From the NCBI GenBank assembly GCA_014529385.2, contig CM043945.1, positions 143,912,741 through 143,972,740 on the forward strand: a DNA stretch of 60,000 nucleotides, written 5' to 3'. Below are positions 54,803 to 60,000 of the stretch, in pieces. Every line of letters begins with the position of its first letter. Within the stretch, counting starts at the first letter, position 1. Source of the DNA: Adiantum capillus-veneris. Its lineage: Eukaryota > Streptophyta > Polypodiopsida > Polypodiales > Pteridaceae. The notes below the pieces were generated by a model. It saw nothing but the letters and a program-made list of their open reading frames with translations. It was not told where the DNA came from and did not search any database. The position numbers and the translations under genes were made by a program.

Positions 54803-55139
54803 ACGACGTCAGTTTAGCCGTAGCTAGATAGCATTAGTTTAGGGTTTCTCATAGCTTATGTATCATGAGACGGATTTTATATGTCTTTTTGAACCATGTA
54901 TATTATTACATTTGTCACCGCAGTTCCTTTTGCCAATCAATTCTTTATGCCTATGATGTTGTACAATTGTCATTATTACATTTGCCAATCAATTCATTTT
55001 GCCTATGATGTGTACAATTGTCAATTTTGCAAACAATGCATCTTGTGGGTGACTATTTTGGGTCTATTATCTACCCTTGCACTTTTTTTAAAAAGTGAAT
55101 CAAGTACAATATGGTTGATGGGTGGCAGGGCATTCAATG

Positions 55140-55438
55140 CCCTGCCACCAAAAAAAAATTCTCTCGGGCGTCGCTATAACCGTCGCTATTTATGGCTCTG
55201 TAGCGTCGCTATGAGCGTCGCTATAGTCTTCTGTGTAAACGTTGCTATAACCGTCGCTATGAGCGTCGCTATGAGCGCCGTTATGCACGTCTCTATATAG
55301 CGACGCTTATAGCGATGCATATAACGACGCTCTCGTAGCGACGCTCGTAGCGACGGTTTTAGCGACGCCGAGGGTTATAAAAACCCAGTGTATTTCCATC
55401 GCTAACAGCGTCACAAGAGCACACAACCTCTTGTAGTG
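55140..55438. repeat. Right subterminal repeat array and terminal repeat of CACTA element
   Basis: About fifteen copies of GCGTCGCTAT / AGCGACGCT-type motifs, some diverged (CCGTCGCTAT, GCGCCGTTAT), lie from 55168 to 55375 in both orientations, and the array ends in CCTCTTGTAGTG. The array is denser than at the left end. Confidence 0.88.
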
Positions 55439-55470
55439 AGCGCCGCCGTCGGCAGCACAGATAACAGTCG
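55439..55470 (+). pseudogene. STP first-exon fragment (copy B remnant)
   Basis: AGCGCCGCCGTCGGCAGCAC followed by AGATAACAG matches 57926-57957 of the intact STP exon 1. Homology ends at about 55470. It is the right side of the exon copy into which the CACTA element jumped. Confidence 0.75.
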
Positions 55471-57014
55471 GAAAAATGAAAAATTTCGACAGGATTTTAG
55501 TGGGTTTCCAAGTCGCTCTAAACCGGATTCTTTGTGATCATGTTAAGTGTAATCATGTAAATGTGTCAATAAGACCTTGTGATCACACAAATTTGTGGTA
55601 ATTACGTAAATATTAAATCTGTGATTATGTAGTCAAGAAGGAGCAAGGACAAGTGTATTAAAGAGTACGGCATATTACTTGTAGTAATATTCTCATACAT
55701 AGTGAAGAAAGAGTAAGTACAAGTGTATAAAAAAATTGGGACAAATTGTTGCATCTTCAAATTGATGAATAATAAGACTTTGGGGATGATAGGCAAGTTC
55801 CAACCGCTTAGCTCATGTAAAACAAAAAAGCCTAATCCATCAAGCATTGATCCACTTGTTGGATTAACAACTATGGTCATTGGATTAACAAACTAATCCA
55901 CCACCAATTTAGAGGTCACACTCATGGATGCTGCCTCAATTAAAAGGTCACACTCATGGTCACCCTAGATAGCACACAAGAACATACGAACCACCATTTT
56001 TAATTTTGTATATTCTTGTGTTCTATCTAGGGTGGCGCCACAAAAGTCCAGGGGATTGCATGGCAAATGCGTGATAAGAGAGGGCCACCATCTAGAAGTG
56101 AAGGGGATCCCTGTCTTCGAGGGACAGTCGAGGAATGCATGACTAGAAGCACGAAGAGAAAAGTGGTTGGCTGTAGTTAAAAAAAGAAGGCCGAGTGGAG
56201 CAGGGAGAAGACAGGGGCAACACTAGCTTAAAGAGGCTATGGTTGGAAGGGCCAGGTGATGACGCTAGTACGTGCTACAGAAGGAGAACCTGTAACACTA
56301 GGGCCAAAAATGGCTCAAAAAGGGTTGTGTAAGGAATTGGTGAGCTTGCTAATTAACAGCGCCATTGACGGTCAAAACGGCAAATTTAGCCGTTTTGGTT
56401 ATTTAAAGTATAGCTATGCTATATAAAGCGTATCTGGGTACATATCTCTAAATATTCAAAAAGATACTCATTTTTAGGCCCCCCAACCCACTATGCACCA
56501 CCAGAGTCTGTCCCCTACATCGCTCGTGCTAGGATTTGGAGCATGCGTTGTCAGGCATCACGACTTTGTTAAGAATGAGTACTGGTAGTCATTCTAAACA
56601 ATGGTCTCTCTTTTCTTTCTTCCTTTTTTTCCCTTTCATTTTTGGATTACATAAGTAGTCCTTAGTAAAGGGTTGATTTTTTAGTACAAATCTGGACCAT
56701 TGAAAAAAGCTTGCCGATTCATGCCACATGGCAAGTTAATGATAATAAATTTTATTTTAAATTAATTTTTGTAAGCACATGTGAGAGGGTGTTGACATTT
56801 GTGTACCTGACTTCAAAGAAAGATTCTATGTTTTTGTAATATATTGTAAACTAAATGGTTGATTGTTGTCACACTTTTTTTCAAAAAATAAAATTTTTTA
56901 TTGTGATACTACATGTTTTCAAGTAATAGTGTCACTTTCTATTCTTTCCTCTCACAAAGGCACCCTCATTATGAAATTCTTCTCAATAGCCTTATGTAGG
57001 CCATAGTGACGATT
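55471..57014. other. Intergenic region, no gene seen
   Basis: AT-rich, no credible ORF. A short direct repeat AAGGTCACACTCATGG occurs near 55911 and 55944. The stretch 56584-56637 matches 5692-5745. Confidence 0.6.
55961..56035. repeat. Imperfect inverted repeat / stem-loop
   Basis: CACCCTAGATAGCACACAAG... (55961-55986) pairs with ...CTTGTGTTCTATCTAGGGTG (56011-56035), arms of about 25 bp around a loop of about 24 bp. It may be a foldback element or structured RNA. No duplication at its borders was seen. Confidence 0.6.
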
Positions 57015-57830
57015 GTCATGTGACCATTGTTCACCCAAAAGCTATTTCAGCAACCAATGGATGAAAGAAGATGTTTTTTCGGTTTTGTACACTAAATTCC
57101 TCCAAATTTAGCCGGTTTCCATCAAGGTGACCCTCCACACTAGCCTTCGATTTTCAAAAAAAATTGTCCTTTGAAAATATAGTAAAGGTCAGTTTTCTAT
57201 GAACACTAGATGAGACTCGCTACAACTTGCCAAAAACCTTTTCTTAATTGAAGAGAATAAGGAGACACTAAAAGGTCAAAATTTGAAGCATTTGTATGTA
57301 TTCACACTAAAACTTATGAAACGTTGTCAATTTTCTTCAAGGCAAACTGAGAACTTTCTTTTCACACGTGAACATTAATTGAAATCTATTTTAGGTTTAA
57401 GTTTGCTAAGGGGTCCTTTAGTTTGTCATATGTTTATATTTATATTTATAGATAATATGACGGAAGGAGGAGCCCTTTACACGTGTCGCAATCTGCGACC
57501 TGAAGATTAAAGTTCAAAACTAAAAAAAGCCCCTTTGCACGCGATAAAGAAGGAGAGAGGCGGGGAGAGAGAGGCCGCCTTCGCCCTACTAGTATATTTA
57601 TAGATACAAGGTACATGACTAGATTTACTCGTTAGTTCAAATGTTTTAGAATGCAGATATACACAAATTACGATATTGGACCATTCCCCTTGATCCATCA
57701 TCTGAATTTGATGGATCACCCATCTCAATTTGATGGGTGATCCAGCATCTCAATTGCATTATTTATGCTTACGTAGTGATTGATCGAGCACCTTAATTAC
57801 ATTAATTAAGCGTATTTAAAGTGAGTCAGG
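57015..57830 (+). promoter_or_regulatory. STP upstream region with a 139 bp insertion
   Basis: Two blocks (57015-57249 and 57250-57420) are also found in the duplicated copy at 30148 and 37722. A 139 bp segment (57454-57592) lies between direct repeats TATATTTATAGAT (57441-57453 and 57593-57605). The duplicate has a single copy of the site, so the segment is an insertion. A 24 bp tandem duplication near 57690-57735 (TCAATTTGATGGGTGATCC-type) and a GATCCATCA/TGATGGATC hairpin are also specific to this copy. The TATTTAAAG at about 57813 is the nearest TATA-like element to the start. Confidence 0.55.
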
Positions 57831-57911
57831 ATGGCAGGTATCATGGCACTGCAGCAGAAGCGTCAATTGCAGATCGTCTTTTCGGAAACATGGCAGTTGG
57901 CAGTGTCGTAG
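57831..57911 (+). other. Upstream ORF overlapping the STP start codon
   Basis: ATG 57831 opens 26 codons (MAGIMALQQKRQLQ...) ending TAG 57909-57911, in a different frame and overlapping the main ATG at 57890. If it lies in the mRNA it should reduce initiation at the main start. Alternatively, transcription may start downstream of it. Confidence 0.45.
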
Positions 57912-59774
57912 TAGAAGCAAACAAAGCAGCGCCGCCGCCGGCGCCACAGATAACAGCTTATGTGGTGTTCACATGCATTATGGCCAGCAGCGGCGGCCTT
58001 ATGTATGGATATGACCTTGTCATTGCTGGTAATTAAAATGCATGTCTGTTTAATTACTCAACTAAGTACTACACATATAGAGCACATCATGTATTTGTGT
58101 CAGTATGTTTATATGTTTGTACCTCTTGCCTGCAGGGGGCATTTCAATTATGGATGATTTTCTGCTCAAATTCTATCCAAGTGTGTACATGCATAAGAAG
58201 AATGCCCAGGAAGACAACTACTGCAGGTACAACAACCAAGTCTTCCAGCTATTCAGCTCCAGCCTCTACCTAGCAGCTTTGATCTCCACCTTCTTCGCGT
58301 CCGTGGTAAGCAAAAAGCTGGGAAGGAGGGTAACCCTGTTAGGTGCAGCCATGTTCTTTATCATCGGCACAGTCATTGGCACCGCAGCAGAAAACCTTGC
58401 CATGATCGTTACTGGTCGGGCCCTTCTCGGATGTGGAATTGGCTTCGCCAACCAGGTACTATTATAGGCTATGCGTAGCAAGTCTCGATAAGATTTGAGT
58501 TTCACATTACTACACCCATATAAACAGCTTTCAAATCTGATGGTTGAATGGGTATATAACATAGTAACATCTTATAACTGCAGGCGGTGCCAGTGTACTT
58601 GTCGGAGATAGCACCTCCAAGAATTAGAGGAGGCCTGAACATACTGTTTGGGGTGTATGTGACCATAGGAGTAGTCTCAGGCAGCATTGTAAACTACTTT
58701 GCAGCCAAGGTACATCCACGGGGATGGAGGCTCTCATTGGGAATAGCAGGAATCCCAGCACTTCTTCTCACACTCTTCACTCTTGTGATTGTAGAGACCC
58801 CCTTTTCTCTCATAGAGAGAGGCAAGCATGAGCAAGCGCGAGATGTGCTTTGCAGGATTCGGGGAACCACGGAAGTCTCCGCTGAGTTTGACGAGCTTAT
58901 AGAGATCTGTAGGAGGCCGGCAGTCCAGGGCAGCCGAGGACATAGCTGGGAAAGCTTTAGGGAGTTTTTTTGTGAGAGAAGGCATAGAGGTGCCATGGTG
59001 GTGGCTTGCATGCTACCCTTCTTCCAGCAGGTGGCAGGCAATGATGCCATCTTGTTTTATGGGATTTTCCTCTTCAAGCTAGCTGGCTTTGGTGATCAGA
59101 CATCCCTCTACTCAGCCATCATCATTGGTGGTTGCGCATTACTGTCGTGCTTGTTGACGATGCTGTTCATCGATAGACTCGGCCGACGTCCATTGCTTCT
59201 CATTGGCTGTGCTTTGATGGCTTCTGTTCTGGTATGCACTCACTCCTGACTAAGAAGTTTTCAAACTCTTCTTTTTGGATGTCATGCAACTCTCTCTCAA
59301 GCGAAGTATGGTGTTGGATCTTGCCAGGTGGTCCTCGGCAGCATCTTTGCAGCAACATTACGGGGTGATGTGAGGAAGTTCCCATTAGCAGAGAGTGTGA
59401 CAGAAGTGGTGTTAGTTTGTATCTTTGTCATTGGCTTTGGAGTGTCGATTGGGCCACTTGCCTGGCTCATACCAAGCGAGATCCTCCCTCAAGATGTGCG
59501 GTTGGCCGGGCAAAGCATTGCCGTCTTTGTCAACATGCTGTTCAAGTTCATCATTGCCCAGACATTCTTGTCCATGTTGTGTGCCTTCAAGTTTGGAATT
59601 TTCTTCTTCTTTGCAGGCTGGAGTTTTGTGATTGCCACCTTCACCATACTCTTCTTGCCGGAGACGAAGCAGGTTCCTTTACACAAGATGGAAACCGTAT
59701 GGCAGGACCATTGGTTCTGGAAGCAAATTGTGGGCCCACCATCACCGGTGCCGCCAAATTCTCCCATGTTGTGA
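57890..59774 (+). CDS. Monosaccharide/H+ symporter, sugar transport protein (STP) family
   Basis: Four exons: 57890-58028, 58136-58455, 58584-59231, 59328-59774, all GT-AG, giving 517 aa, the usual STP length. It is a plasma-membrane major-facilitator protein expected to import hexoses with protons. N-terminal helix: ITAYVVFTCIMASSGGLMYGYD, with the proton-linked Asp position in GYD. The lid cysteine (NYCRYNNQ) and its partner (LSMLCAFK) are both present. Sugar-porter signatures include SKKLGRRVTLLGA, GRALLGCGIGFANQ, VPVYLSEIAPPRIRGGLN, DRLGRRPLL and LPETKQVPLHKMETVW. Start chosen at ATG 57890 because it alone leads in frame into helix 1. Oddities: the binding motif usually QQLTGIN reads QQVAGND (Asp at about residue 307), and the PESPRWL motif is ETPFSL. 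It is probably functional but divergent. Confidence 0.93.
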
Positions 59775-60000
59775 CTGTGATCATCTCCATCAAGGGACAT
59801 GATGCTTTTAATAATGTTGGCATGTTACAAACATTCGTTTATTACAAACTGCAAGACCAGTTCCACAGAATTTCCTTGTAAGAAAAATTACCAAGTAGCA
59901 CCCACACCCCCTCTACGAGAAGGTTAGCATGTACTTAAAATACCAGTTTATAGAATGCACACAGCAGGATAATAGCAATGTATAAAATGCTCATCAGTTT
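59775..60000 (+). other. 3' UTR / downstream region of STP gene
   Basis: No further gene. AT-rich sequence with AATAAT near 59809 and TATAAAATG near 59981 could include the polyadenylation signal. The window ends here. Confidence 0.5.

Larger units (their letters stand above)
47290..55438 (+). mobile_element. Complete CACTA (En/Spm-type) DNA transposon
   Basis: Terminal inverted repeats CACTACAAGAGG (47290-47301) and CCTCTTGTAGTG (55427-55438) are flanked by the 3 bp duplication AGC (47287-47289 and 55439-55441), diagnostic of CACTA transposons. Both ends carry clustered GCGTCGCTA-type motifs in both orientations, the expected binding sites of the element's DNA-binding protein. Inside are a tnp2-family transposase gene, a tnpA-like gene, simple repeats and a captured host-gene fragment. 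Length 8149 bp. Confidence 0.96.

Overview
This window reads as nuclear DNA of a land plant. Evidence: a spliced sugar-transporter gene with GT-AG introns, a CACTA transposon with spliced transposase genes, three Ty3/gypsy LTR retrotransposons, two LINEs and very long dinucleotide microsatellites. A non-seed vascular plant (fern-like) is my tentative guess, because of the unusual Ty3 lineage, the L1/I-type ORF1 of one LINE and the divergent transporter. Nothing in the sequence proves it. There is one clearly functional-looking host gene, at the right edge. Almost everything else is transposon DNA.

Layout. 1-5012 (minus): decayed plant L1-type LINE running off the left edge. 5807-29733 (plus): long Athila/Tat-like Ty3 element with near-identical 0.58 kb LTRs, a tRNA-Asp-type primer site, a gag with four zinc-knuckle-like motifs, PR-RT-RH-INT, a second retropepsin domain after integrase and a third small ORF. 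That third ORF is split by a second Ty3 element, 17494-27525 (minus), with 2 kb LTRs and unusual catalytic motifs (DHG protease, FIDD reverse transcriptase). 29734-32863: host-derived sequence with very long CT/GA/GT tracts and a broken cold-shock-domain/zinc-knuckle gene. 32864-37485 (plus): LINE with both ORFs open. 37555-38226, 47162-47289 and 55439-55470: pieces of a duplicated 5' end of the sugar-transporter gene. They are split by a chromovirus (38227-47161, itself carrying a 288 bp TTAA-flanked MITE in its integrase) and by a complete CACTA element (47290-55438) that holds a captured heavy-metal-binding (HIPP) gene fragment. 57890-59774 (plus): four-exon STP-type hexose/H+ symporter.

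How it fits together. A local duplication of the STP promoter and first exon was expanded from about 1-2 kb to tens of kb by successive insertions. Target-site duplications and matches to the intact gene allow several insertion points to be placed to the base. The elements are at different stages of decay. LINE B has no visible break. The CACTA tnp2 gene has one premature stop and its tnpA-like gene one frame break. The three LTR elements carry several stops or frame changes, although their paired LTRs are still similar.

All coordinates, splice sites and homologies were read by eye. No database search or alignment was run, so family names rest on motif recognition.
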